A DNA stretch of 64,000 nt, taken from NCBI RefSeq assembly GCF_013377995.1, contig NZ_CP055305.1, forward strand, positions 744,001-808,000. The letters run 5' to 3'. Positions 53,001 to 59,670 of this stretch are shown one piece after another (within the stretch, counting starts at the first letter, position 1; the number at the start of each line of letters is the position of its first letter). The stretch comes from Mannheimia pernigra (GTDB lineage Bacteria > Pseudomonadota > Gammaproteobacteria > Enterobacterales > Pasteurellaceae). The translations under genes and the position numbers were made by a program. The notes beneath the pieces are model-generated. The model ran no database searches. It saw only the letters and a program-made list of their open reading frames with translations, and was not told the origin of the DNA.

Positions 53001-53934
53001 CAATATTTTCGTAAAAGAAAAAAGAGCGGCTAATTGTGAAAGTGTTGAATGTATTCAATACAGAGAGCTTGATGTCAATAATCTTGAAGTACCCAAAACA
53101 AAAGAAGAAGCAGAGCAATTAGCAAGAATGTATGCTCACGGCATTATGAATAAAAATGATGATGACCGCTTGCAAGGTGCAATTCAGTATGGCGGAAAAG
53201 ATTATTTAGAAAATGATGTATTAGTGGTAAGAAAACCTTATACATCACTTCAATCAGAACTGACTTATACTGTGTTTGAACGCCTAAGAGCGGGATTAGA
53301 TATGCCTAGTATCTTCGGAGCTTCAAATGCCAGCAGAGAACAAGCAAAAGTTTGGGGATTATTGGAAGAATACAACCGAAATAATCCTAATGATCAAGTT
53401 GATCTCAAACATCTCTCACACAGTTTGGGCGTGTCAAGCAGTAAAAATGCGATGAACTGGGCAAATTATAAAGGGATGAAATTTAATAATACGACATTAA
53501 CCGCTAACACAGTAGGTACATCCTACCCGATGATAAATAAAACCATTGGAGGTAGATTATCTTTTGGTTTATATGATCAAGGTTATACAGAGAAAGCATC
53601 CTCTCTATTTAGAGATGGGAAAGTCGAATATGCGGTAGCACCGGGAGATATTGTTGGTACAGGACTAGGATTACCATATTTACCAGGCAGTTGGAGTATT
53701 GGAATAGGTAACACTAATACAACTGGAGATAATTTTTCAAGAGTACCAGGTGGAATTTTAACTGGGGATCATAATACTGCTTATTATAAAGATGAAACAG
53801 TAATTAATTTCTTAAATACTGGTGATAAAGAAAAAGAAATAAAAGAAATAAAAGATTATCACTATAAGATATGGGGAGGAATTGGACCTAAGACAGAAAG
53901 TATCAATTTGAATAGAAATAAGGATAGCAAGTAA
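44092..53934 (+). CDS. fhaB: Filamentous hemagglutinin / CdiA-type exoprotein with C-terminal hydrolase-like effector
   Basis: This 3280-residue TpsA starts at the ATG at 44092 after AAAGGAA. It has an ESPR-type extended signal (MNKQCFRVIFSKTLQRVVVTSE... to about residue 67, ALA), a TPS domain (about 68-320), many FHA-1 repeats with NNQ(G)LI patterns (to about 1600), and a less repetitive segment (about 1640-1940) that is a candidate receptor-binding region. INEQINQLTGRRF then opens a conserved FHA-2 region (to about 2900). The last 370 residues are an effector without a VENN motif, with LSHSLG (Ser3111), APGDIVG (Asp3186) and GDHNTAYY (His3227), compatible with a serine-hydrolase triad. The product would be secreted by FhaC and act in adhesion and contact-dependent inhibition. 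Confidence 0.92.
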   Translation: MNKQCFRVIFSKTLQRVVVTSELAKSEGKSTEKSPFTFLQLFAHIRPLVFSLFCALGFVAFSDSALANLIIQADKSAPKSEQPIILQTANGLPQINIQTPNDKGLSHNKYSKFDVDTRGVILNNSHTHTQTQLAGYITGNPYLARGEAKVILNEVNSSDPSVLKGYVEVAGKKAEVIIANPSGLHCEGCGIIHSNRAIFTTGKPQIVSGNLESFVVEKGKVSVSGKGMDNSRVDYTEILAREAEVNAGIWSKKETNVITGKNTIKRSENDKNLQIIHTKQPLAEEAKPQWAIDVGELGGMYAGKIHLIGTENGVGVRNAGHIGASADTLQIDSQGRIVNTGTLNAAKPVTLTASNGIENKGKIENKQGDIKLNSTANIKQDGSIVARHGNIHKTASSQITQNGESVAKGSITYQAPKVRASTQSLIAAGVEVKDTAQGEVRSLEPHSAQGKDITVSATIKAALQGKNIASGKINVQGSEIDLDNSQAYAYSVNVSAHQGHIQANNATLIADKTLSLSTPTELQTQQSYLKAEKITSHQGSLNTQNAVWEQTGTDELKLSVNDQLKNQGGTFKTQGDLTIHSQGMDNRQGRLLANGKLFVNAGTSQIDTTNGVMLSNHSLSINSGEVINDEGLIQSNQNVAINTQGQNLSNKQTLTDTQDKGIVALGKLNIQSANITNQQGRIVSVGNQTLNVTNIDNQQGLIYSQENLALNAKNLTNDQGGIRSAKQADMTLSGNFNQQNGTLQAERLNLTANSLSSTNQSLIFADNLDITTSAELSNKDSRIISKFDGNIKAGSTLDNTSGTIGSKQSSLKIDTNNHSLENEKGRIVAAKNIIINSGVIENSQGLISANNITLNSNSQSINNQDTLLENQSDRGIIAQNALTINTGSLNNNNGNILSRKNSTVNTTSLVNNQGEMRTQSQLNLNTNTLLQNTGLITANIVNLVADSIKSNKQSEISGNQVNVTAQTLNNQGSKLIAQHSAHVDVKQGIQNQNGVLASLGERLTINSHQSDLNNVKGLISAQNGTLNLDTNTLNNQQGAIRAKTAGVTTLQTLDNRNTLSDKHQGIVVTDLTLNAKQLDNQDGRVAVLNHATLQVSDIQNQSGEILVVNDGLLKANKINNQIGQIVSTSANLTITTQTALNNRQGIIGAENQLTLTSKGLDNQQGNITSSNQLVINTAQQQIDNQYGLIFSKNQASIRSGEMNNQNGLIRADNSLLIDVNQNLIDNRNTQDVAKGIIGLGRVVLQGVTTLLNQQGKLYGGSELNITAVESSQNQQGIIQSNGKLTLSTKVLDNQEGKLSSSSANINAQTINNRATSHNGSLIYADKLTLSTEQLDNQGTKAKGNTPTQGIQGKDITLKASLFNNQQGGVYSSNNVSITSNNRLDNQEGELLAVNTVNVLNRGNLTVNNDKGLIQGNKTVNLNAKSLESEGNIRTKGDLNITLKDSFILNNAFEAGNLTLKTDGNFTNNTEQTIANKMTISANNIVNNANSELSSNETTLNSNALTNRGLIDGVKTLINSIAVTNIGTGKIYGDHVAFNSSTVENLAETVDGETKAGTIAARERLDFGVEKLINRDHSLILSLDKLSIGGQLDENHHATGKADFVDNGSATIEAFGDGKINTTHLLNQDLYVKTGIDTQVENIVEHALGKNSNRYREGRDGYYNINNGSRNPNSYFQLKNGTRIEGFGWYSWFYNQTTNTTTLEYTDPAKIAIGGSLELDGEDLHNKYSHLLVGKQLWLGDTVFDKNRQNSPLDGGRVKLHNEDIIGEINRQDNGTYRIEYRVRKKKGRKGHYHYHHNGLEYGPYDHPVEHFSFNRVLNTIGTPITSNAAVDGKTKVKDIQLDTVSVVSNNVDKPNAISIGKASLDSSIGTTTEITFTPTIDNHNIISSGQVIAKLQTTIDKFGAEDISNMTMPMVKTHLPDVRLPQASLYKINPDSPNGYLVETDPKFTDRKQWLSSDYMFEQLRHNHDNVHKRLGDGFYEQRLINEQINQLTGRRFIQGYNNDLEQYKALMNSGVKYAKAFNLSVGVGLTAKQMSELTTDMVWLVNKEITLADGRKVTALVPQVYLVARNSDITSRGAVISANQIIGNVDNLQNSGVIAGLDLTRLHSNQLENRGTILGDTVDLSAKQNLVNLSGKIEAVKDLSLYAGKNLEISSTLSSSQSADGNFARTVLDQLASVKVTGEGGRLILHSGDNLTIKAANIESQGNLKAIADKALSITTLNVSNKEHYNGNADNYYRLDQQGEIGSTLRGKDGVRLVGIENTTLRQATVSSESGETFVGSKGDVRIESGEQSEQLASSSKGSTKGWFSKTTETRRHYHDTTENIGSKIDGNHVTLYSETGKVDIHGSAVVADKQLVIDSKEGVNITSATNTHYAEDEHIKTKSGLMGTGGIGVSVGKKKEQIEQDYIQESAARSQVGSLSGDTIIRTDGHYQQTGSVVTSRDGDVDITAKSANITAARSDYESNYKHTMEQKGLTIALTGAVASAIQAVDSTLKSAKTVGDSKNNRINAMAAANTGFEAMRAADQIMKINEALSNGSATGGAVGISITYGQQKSVQTQHSEGNTAEKSQINAGGKVNIQTTGAGKDSHITIAGSDVAGLGGTHLKADGKVSIEAADENHLERSKNKSSGFNVGVAIQFGNGVSAGITAGGNVAKGYGNGESQAWVASKVGDKNSTTTIESGSDTNIIGSQVQGKRVTVNAENLNIQSLQDTAKYEGKQESMQGQVTVGYGFSASGSYNKSKANSNYAGVKTQAGIFAGDEGYDVDIRNHTDLKGGTITSTEQAEQNGKNQFATNTLTYQDIYNHSDYSAKGFGLNGGFSVSGGEAPKEIAGVKLQEIGTNHSDGSSKVEMSGVAGAVSQGNWGVAKLATAFLGQVSDKGSESGITTASINTKNITIRDEQAQQQLTGKTAEEAVKEINKTNIHQEVNKVDIEQIKADVERDLKTATDFVKNLHKTGDDIYYNIEKKEDNIFVKEKRAANCESVECIQYRELDVNNLEVPKTKEEAEQLARMYAHGIMNKNDDDRLQGAIQYGGKDYLENDVLVVRKPYTSLQSELTYTVFERLRAGLDMPSIFGASNASREQAKVWGLLEEYNRNNPNDQVDLKHLSHSLGVSSSKNAMNWANYKGMKFNNTTLTANTVGTSYPMINKTIGGRLSFGLYDQGYTEKASSLFRDGKVEYAVAPGDIVGTGLGLPYLPGSWSIGIGNTNTTGDNFSRVPGGILTGDHNTAYYKDETVINFLNTGDKEKEIKEIKDYHYKIWGGIGPKTESINLNRNKDSK

Positions 53935-54317
53935 TGAAAAATAAAATTCTTTTACTATCTTTCCTATTATCTGGTTGTTATTTGGCAAATGGCTCTCCAA
54001 ATGAAAGCAATTATTGGGTTAAAGATAACAATAAAATTTCATATACAGATAAGAAAAAATGTAAAGATGAAGTTCATGGAACATTTGATGAAAGATTTTT
54101 TTATTTATTAAATAAATTTGATAATGATTATCTTAACCTAAGAAAAAATGTTGAGGAATATAAGGAGTTTGAAGTATATCTAGAAAAAGAAAGTCAGCTT
54201 ATTAGTCAGTGTTATTATGCTCTTGGTTATCGCTTTAAAGCTCCACTATATTGGTGTATGGCACAGGACGGAGATAATACTAAGACTTGTATGGAAAATA
54301 TGAAGTATAGGAATTAG
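53934..54317 (+). CDS. Small lipoprotein, candidate immunity protein for the hydrolase-like effector
   Basis: This 127-residue protein has a lipobox (FLLSGC, Cys15) and a charged, Cys-containing mature part (KKKCKDEVHGTFDERFFYLLNKFDNDYLNLRKNVEEYKEFEVYLEKE). Its ATG overlaps the stop of fhaB by one base (TAATG), so it is coupled to the exoprotein. CDI immunity genes lie exactly here. An immunity lipoprotein would act in the periplasm, which fits an effector that attacks lipid or the periplasmic face. The function is inferred from position only. Confidence 0.65.
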   Translation: MKNKILLLSFLLSGCYLANGSPNESNYWVKDNNKISYTDKKKCKDEVHGTFDERFFYLLNKFDNDYLNLRKNVEEYKEFEVYLEKESQLISQCYYALGYRFKAPLYWCMAQDGDNTKTCMENMKYRN

Positions 54318-57165
54318 GAATGATTTTTCTTATGAGATCACCGCAGCACGTTCAGATTATGAGAGTAATTATAAACGGGCGATGGAGCAGAAAGGTGTGA
54401 CGATTGCGGTCAATATTCCTGTGGTACAGGCAATACAAGCGGTCGAAAAAACCGTAAATTCTGCAAAATCGGTGGGTAGCAGTAAAAACGACCGAATCAA
54501 CGCATTAGGGGCGGTGAATGCCGGTTTTGAGGCGTGGCGAACCGCAGAGCAAGTGGGCAAGTTAGCCGAAGCCATGGGGCAAAACCCAGCACAAGCCCTC
54601 AGCCAAGATGTGAGCGTATCGATAACCTATGGCGAGCAAAAAAGTGTCGAAACCCAACATAGCGAAGGGAACAAGGCAGAGAAAAGCCAAATTAACGCCG
54701 GCGGTAAGGTCAATATCAAAACCGAAGGCGGCGGTAAAAACTCAACCTTAACGATTGCAGGTAGCGATGTCTCAGGCAAAGGCGGTACACATCTGAAAGC
54801 TGAAGGCGATGTGAATATTTTAGCCGTGGATGAAAATCACCTTGAACGAAGTAAAAACAAATCTAGCGGCTTTAATGCCGGTGTTGCAATCAGCTACGGC
54901 TCAAGCGGTTTTGCGTTTGGTGTCACGGCAGGTGGCAATGTGGCGAAAGGTTATGGCAATGGCGAAAGCCAAGCGTGGGTGGGTAGCCAAGTGGGCAGCC
55001 TAGATAGCCGCACTACGATTGAAAGCGGAGGCGATGGCAAAATTATCGGCTCACAGGTGAAAGGCAAGTCGGTCAAAGTGAATGCGAAAAACCTGAATAT
55101 CCAAAGCCTGCAAGATACAATGAAGTATGAAGGCAAGCAGGAAAGTGCCAGCGGACAAGTGACGGTGGGCTATGGGGCTTCAGGCAGTGCGAGTTACAGC
55201 AAATCGAAAATGAGTGCAGATATGGCAACAGTCGGTCAGCAGGCAGGGATATTTGCCGGGGATGAGGGGTATGATATTGATATCCAAAACCATACGGAAC
55301 TGACGGCAGGTTTAGTGACATCAACAGAAAAAGCCGAAGCGGAAGGTAAAAATCGTTTTAGTACAGGCACGCTGAATGTCACGAACTTGGACAATCACGC
55401 TAACTACAAAGGCAGTAGCGTGGGAGTCAGTGCGAGTGTGGCAGCAAATTTTGATACGCCGTTAGGGGATAAAGGACAAGTACAGAGTTCTAAAACAGTC
55501 AAAGATGAAAGCGGCAACCCGGTTTTAGCCACGGGTGCAGAGTCATTACAAGCCGGGGTGAATGTAGGTTACGGTTCGGATAAAGACAGCCAATCAAGCC
55601 AAACAACATCCGGCATTAACACACAAAACCTGATAATTCGAGGCGAGCAAGCCCAGCTTGAGAAGACAGGGAAAACAGCAGCACAAATGAAAGAGGAGGT
55701 AAAAACCGATATTACAACAGATAGTGCTGAAAGCCATTCAGGTAAACTTGAAAACCGTTTTGACAAAGATAAGTTGCAAAAAGAGCTGGATTATCAGGTT
55801 AAAGCGACACAAGAGTTTCAAACCATCACGCTGGCAACTATCAATGAAAAAGTGGCGACTCACGCTGAAAGTAAACGAGCAGAGGCAGAAAAAGCCAAAG
55901 CCGCAGGCAATCTTGCCAAAGCCAAAATACTGGAAAACGAAGCGGAGAAATGGGAAACCGGTGGAGCTTACCGACAAGGAGTCGATGCGATAACGAATGC
56001 AATCGGCTTAGCCTTAGGCGGCAGCCCAACAGCAGGGGTAATCGCAGGGGCAGCATCTCCGTACATCAACACACAAATCAAACAGGCAACAGAGGGCAAT
56101 GAACAAGCGAACTTGATAGCTCACGCAATATGGGGAGCGGTGGAAGCTTACACGCAAGGCGGTAAAGCCGGTACAGGTGCTGCGGCAGCGGTGACGGGCG
56201 AAGTGGGGGCGAAACTGATTTCAGAACAGGTGTTTGGTAAATCTCCTGAAAATCTAACGGAAGCAGAAAAACGGACAGTATCGGAACTAAGCCAAGTTGC
56301 AGCAGGATTGGCTGGTGGATTATCGTCAAGTGGAGGAAGTTCATTATCTACAGCCCAAGCAGTGAAAACCGGGCAAGGGATTGGGAAAAATGCGGTCGAG
56401 AATAATACTTTTGGTGATATTCATCCTTCAGATGATAGAAAACAAAGTATTGAATCTATAGCAAAGGCAATGTTTAAGGGCGATGAAGAAAAAGCAGAAG
56501 CCTATTATGATGGGACGAAACGAGGTGAAGCAAAAGCCTTAGTTGAAGGAGTGAAAGGCACAATAGAGGCAATTCAACACTTTGACGAAACAATGGTAAC
56601 GATTGCCGATGCCTTGAGTAATCTAAAGGAAACTGTTCAGAAAGTAGTGATTTCTCTTGAAGAGTTAAATGCCCGTATCAATTCAGCATTAGAGACTAAT
56701 CCGGCAGAGGCTGGTGAATTGATGGGATATTTACAATCTCAAGGGAAAGCAATACAAGCTCCAACTGTGATTTTAACTGGTGAGATCGCTAATAAGCTTA
56801 TAAGGTTAAAAAAATCAAATATAGGATATTTACCTAATAATTTTGCTGACAGCAAGAAATTAAATGATCATTTTAATAAACATCATGCAGAATTTGGAAA
56901 GTTATATTCTTCTCCTGAGGAGTATTTAGAAGGAGCAAAGACGGTAATTAAAAATGGTTATAAAGTATCTTATGAATATAAAGGAGAAAATAGATATGGC
57001 TATGTATTATATATAGGCAATACTAAAAAAGGAGACTCCAAGTTCGCATTTGTTGGGACAAACAATAAAAATGAAATTACCACATATCATATCGAAAGTG
57101 GAAAAGACTTTTGGAAAATGATAAATAATGATAAAAATCTTAAGTTGATTAATCCTGTAAAGTGA
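54304..57165 (+). CDS. Orphan CdiA C-terminal module 1: FHA-2/VENN pretoxin and candidate RNase-type toxin
   Basis: The frame is open from 54304, and homology to fhaB starts abruptly at about 54337. The first ATG (54382, MEQKGVTIAV) has no ribosome site, and there is no signal peptide or TPS domain, so this is a silent cassette. Residues to about 430 match FHA-2 of fhaB. A pretoxin domain follows (ESKRAEAEKAKAAGNLAKAKI ... ASPYINTQIKQATEG), with the VENN motif at 56395-56406. The toxin of about 250 residues ends DHFNKHHAEFGKLYSSPEEYLEGAKTVIKNGYKVSYEYKG..., a pattern I associate with polymorphic RNase-like (BECR-type) toxins; this is tentative. Confidence 0.8.
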   Translation, partial: SIGIRNDFSYEITAARSDYESNYKRAMEQKGVTIAVNIPVVQAIQAVEKTVNSAKSVGSSKNDRINALGAVNAGFEAWRTAEQVGKLAEAMGQNPAQALSQDVSVSITYGEQKSVETQHSEGNKAEKSQINAGGKVNIKTEGGGKNSTLTIAGSDVSGKGGTHLKAEGDVNILAVDENHLERSKNKSSGFNAGVAISYGSSGFAFGVTAGGNVAKGYGNGESQAWVGSQVGSLDSRTTIESGGDGKIIGSQVKGKSVKVNAKNLNIQSLQDTMKYEGKQESASGQVTVGYGASGSASYSKSKMSADMATVGQQAGIFAGDEGYDIDIQNHTELTAGLVTSTEKAEAEGKNRFSTGTLNVTNLDNHANYKGSSVGVSASVAANFDTPLGDKGQVQSSKTVKDESGNPVLATGAESLQAGVNVGYGSDKDSQSSQTTSGINTQNLIIRGEQAQLEKTGKTAAQMKEEVKTDITTDSAESHSGKLENRFDKDKLQKELDYQVKATQEFQTITLATINEKVATHAESKRAEAEKAKAAGNLAKAKILENEAEKWETGGAYRQGVDAITNAIGLALGGSPTAGVIAGAASPYINTQIKQATEGNEQANLIAHAIWGAVEAYTQGGKAGTGAAAAVTGEVGAKLISEQVFGKSPENLTEAEKRTVSELSQVAAGLAGGLSSSGGSSLSTAQAVKTGQGIGKNAVENNTFGDIHPSDDRKQSIESIAKAMFKGDEEKAEAYYDGTKRGEAKALVEGVKGTIEAIQHFDETMVTIADALSNLKETVQKVVISLEELNARINSALETNPAEAGELMGYLQSQGKAIQAPTVILTGEIANKLIRLKKSNIGYLPNNFADSKKLNDHFNKHHAEFGKLYSSPEEYLEGAKTVIKNGYKVSYEYKGENRYGYVLYIGNTKKGDSKFAFVGTNNKNEITTYHIESGKDFWKMINNDKNLKLINPVK

Positions 57166-57172
57166 GATTATT

Positions 57173-57526
57173 ATGAATTACGAAGTGATTATTAAAGAAA
57201 ATAATGATTACGATGTTATTATTGAAGTGAACAATGTAGAGATCATTTGTTTTTCCAGTAAAGGATTAAAAGCTAAGGAAGGAGATATTATTTTTGTTGA
57301 GATAACTCCTTTTTGTGATTTTGAAATTTACTTATCAAGTAGTGTAAATAGAACAATAGAACATATATCGGGTTATCAATATAAAATAACAGGAATTTTA
57401 GATATTGATAAAGGAGGAGTTGATTCATTATTCTTTATTGAGCTAGAAGAGCTATATGATTATGGCTTTTTAGATAAAAAAATGGTAGAGGTACATATAT
57501 TAAGATTTAATATATATCAATCATAA
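57173..57526 (+). CDS. Candidate immunity protein of orphan module 1
   Basis: This 117-residue soluble acidic protein (MNYEVIIKENNDYDVIIEVNNVEIICFSSKGLKAKEGDIIFVEITPF...) has no signal or membrane segment, as expected for a cytoplasmic antitoxin to a nuclease-type toxin. It starts 7 bp after the module 1 toxin stop. AT-rich codon use resembles the toxin region rather than the FHA-2 part. Assignment is by position; the sequence is not one I recognise. Confidence 0.65.
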   Translation: MNYEVIIKENNDYDVIIEVNNVEIICFSSKGLKAKEGDIIFVEITPFCDFEIYLSSSVNRTIEHISGYQYKITGILDIDKGGVDSLFFIELEELYDYGFLDKKMVEVHILRFNIYQS

Positions 57527-57731
57527 TCTATGACAATAGAAAAATTTCTCCCGATAGCACTAGCGTCCATGCTAGTACTATGCCGGCACGCTCACAACTA
57601 GCTCGTAGGTTGGGTTGAGCCTGCGAAAACCCAACGTAATGAATAAATACTTGTTGGGTTACGTTTTACTAACCCTGATAGTGCTATCGTCCACACTAGT
57701 GCTATTTAATATAAGTTACAAGCGGTTAATT
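57527..57731. repeat. Intergenic repeat elements between modules 1 and 2
   Basis: The region holds a hairpin (AGCACTAGC / GCTAGTACT at 57556-57579), a GTAGGTTGGGTTGAGCCTGC-type dispersed element (from about 57605) whose AACCCAAC pairs with the downstream GTTGGGTT, and the TAGTGCTAT repeats near 57680-57707. These resemble dispersed repeats common between bacterial genes. It ends in the shared uptake-sequence linker described for module 2. Confidence 0.55.
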
Positions 57732-59327
57732 ATGCTGAATATTTTGCAAATTTTAGCGGTAAATCTAGTTTTTGCTTTTGGGTGTAACAACTTTGATAAA
57801 ACCAAGTTACAAAACGAGTTGAATTATCAAGCCAAAGCTATGGCTGAGCTCCAAGCCATCACCATGGCAACCATCAATGAAAAAGTTGCCACTCATGCTG
57901 AAAGCAAACGAGCAGAGGCTGAACAGGCGAAAGCCGCAGGCAATACAACCAAAGCCCAAGAGCTAGAACAAGAAGCGGAGAAATGGGAAACAGGTGGAGC
58001 TTACCGACAAGGGGTGGATGCGATAACCTATGCGGTAGGGTTAGCTTTAGGAGGAAGCCCAACCGCAGGCGTAGTGGCAGGGGCAATCTCGCCTTACATC
58101 AATACAGAAATCAAAAAAGCAACCGAAGGCAACGAAGCGACTAACTTGGTTGCCCACGCCCTTTGGGGAGCGGTGGAGGCTTACACACAAGGCGGTAAGG
58201 CTGGCACAGGAGCAGTTGCAGCGGTAACAGGCGAAGTGGGTGCAAATATTATCGCTAAAAATCTCTTCGGCAAAGAGCCTGAAAACCTGACGGAGGCGGA
58301 GAAACGGACGGTGTCGGAGCTGAGCCAAGTAGCGGCTGGGTTGGCTGGTGGGTTATCGGCAAGCTCAGGCAGTTCGCTGTCCACAGTTCAAGCAGTGAAA
58401 ACAGGGCAGGGAATTGGGAAAAATGCGGTGGAGAATAACTATCTAACCTCTAATGAAGCCCTTAAATTTGAAAAAGAGCTAGTTGAGTGTAGGAAAAACA
58501 ACCAAGATTGTTCGCATGTCGTACAAAAATACCTAGATATTAGCAATAAAAGAAGTCAAGAGTTAAGACGTAAATGCTCAGAGGGTGGTATTAGGTGTGC
58601 TGGTATTGAGGAAATAATAGATGCTCATACAAATGTTGCCAGAGTAAAAGATGATACGACAGGTAGAATTTATTTAAACATACCGTTACAAGATAATGAA
58701 ACAATAAAAATAGTTAGCTACTTAAATAATAATGATTTGTCATATCTGAATAATAATGTCTCCACAATGGATAGAGTTATTTATTATGGAGCAGATCCTA
58801 CAAATTGGCCGTTTCTCTTGATAGGAGGAAGAGGTTTATTAACTGACAATTCTAAATCAGCAGCATTATCTACTTCAGCAGCTATGGCAATCAATGCAGG
58901 AGGGCAATATGTTTTATCAGATGATATAAAAATGTCCGATTTAATAATGACTGGTATTATTGCTAAATCTACAACTAATGGTAGTTTTTCTCAGACAGTA
59001 AATGCAAATATACTAGGAGGGTATTATTCATCTCAAATAAATAATAATGATAACCCTGCTCTTTCTGCTCTATCTTCAGGAGGTGCTTCAGCAGTTGGAT
59101 ACAAAGTAACTGACAGAGTTGTTAATAAACTAAATCCAATTATCAATCCAAATTATAAAAAATATGAGTGGAAAGATACGGGGTATTTAGGTGTGTCTTA
59201 TCAGCCAAAATTAAGTAATGCTCCTCAGGTCTCAGGATCTATTGTAGGCTCTTTAGCTTATGAAGCTCTCAATAATTATTTACCTAATGTAGAATTCAAA
59301 GGGAGAGATAATGAGAGTGAAAAATAG
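57639..59327 (+). CDS. Orphan CdiA C-terminal module 2: VENN pretoxin and candidate membrane-acting toxin
   Basis: The frame is open upstream, but homology to the pretoxin region of module 1 begins only near 57783 (NNFDKTKLQNELNYQAKAM), and the true start, if any, is unknown (ATGs at 57639 and 57732). No secretion signal is present. The pretoxin domain ends in VENN (58428-58439). The C-terminal toxin of about 295 residues has Cys near its start (VECRKNNQDCSHVVQKYL, RRKCSEGGIRCAGIEE) and a Gly/Ala/Ser-rich tail (SALSSGGASAVGYKVTDRVVNKLNPIINPNYKKYEW) of the type seen in ionophore-like CdiA toxins. Confidence 0.75.
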   Translation: MNKYLLGYVLLTLIVLSSTLVLFNISYKRLIMLNILQILAVNLVFAFGCNNFDKTKLQNELNYQAKAMAELQAITMATINEKVATHAESKRAEAEQAKAAGNTTKAQELEQEAEKWETGGAYRQGVDAITYAVGLALGGSPTAGVVAGAISPYINTEIKKATEGNEATNLVAHALWGAVEAYTQGGKAGTGAVAAVTGEVGANIIAKNLFGKEPENLTEAEKRTVSELSQVAAGLAGGLSASSGSSLSTVQAVKTGQGIGKNAVENNYLTSNEALKFEKELVECRKNNQDCSHVVQKYLDISNKRSQELRRKCSEGGIRCAGIEEIIDAHTNVARVKDDTTGRIYLNIPLQDNETIKIVSYLNNNDLSYLNNNVSTMDRVIYYGADPTNWPFLLIGGRGLLTDNSKSAALSTSAAMAINAGGQYVLSDDIKMSDLIMTGIIAKSTTNGSFSQTVNANILGGYYSSQINNNDNPALSALSSGGASAVGYKVTDRVVNKLNPIINPNYKKYEWKDTGYLGVSYQPKLSNAPQVSGSIVGSLAYEALNNYLPNVEFKGRDNESEK

Positions 59328-59568
59328 ATATATTCGCAACTTTATTATTTGGCTTGCTATCTGTTTAGTAAATTTAAATGGTTTTGCATTGATTTTGGGT
59401 ATATATGTATATGTTGAAAAAGGTTTTTTAGATACTGAAATGATATTTAGAATGTTTATTCTTTCAATAGCATCACCGCTTTTTGTTGTTTTTATTGAAA
59501 TTTTATTTGACATTTTTATTTTTCTTTATAGAAAATTTGTGAGAAATATTAAGCAAGATGGTGTGTAA
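59311..59568 (+). CDS. Candidate immunity protein of orphan module 2, two-TM membrane protein
   Basis: This 85-residue protein has two hydrophobic helices (FIIWLAICLVNLNGFALILGIYVYV and FRMFILSIASPLFVVFIEILFDIFIFLY). Its ATG overlaps the toxin stop by 17 bp. Membrane-embedded immunity proteins are known for CDI toxins that form ionophores, so the topology supports a membrane-acting toxin in module 2. No family was recognised. Confidence 0.68.
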   Translation: MRVKNRYIRNFIIWLAICLVNLNGFALILGIYVYVEKGFLDTEMIFRMFILSIASPLFVVFIEILFDIFIFLYRKFVRNIKQDGV

Positions 59569-59571
59569 AAA

Positions 59572-59670
59572 ACAAACATCACCCTCAAGGTTATTTTCAA
59601 CAAAACTACTCAACAATTCGTTGTAGTTCCTGGGTTAGTCAAAACAGCCCCCGATGGCGCTCATCTCTGA
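59572..59670 (+). pseudogene. Remnant of an FhaB/CdiA extended signal peptide (ESPR), frameshifted
   Basis: Reading from 59575 gives NITLKVIFNKTTQQFVVVPGLVKTAPDGAHL then stop. This matches the ESPR pattern of fhaB (MNKQCFRVIFSKTLQRVVVTSELAKSEG). The first codons AACAAACATCAC are in another frame because of one extra C (CACCCTC), and ATG has become AAA. It is the 5' scrap of another exoprotein gene. Confidence 0.65.
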
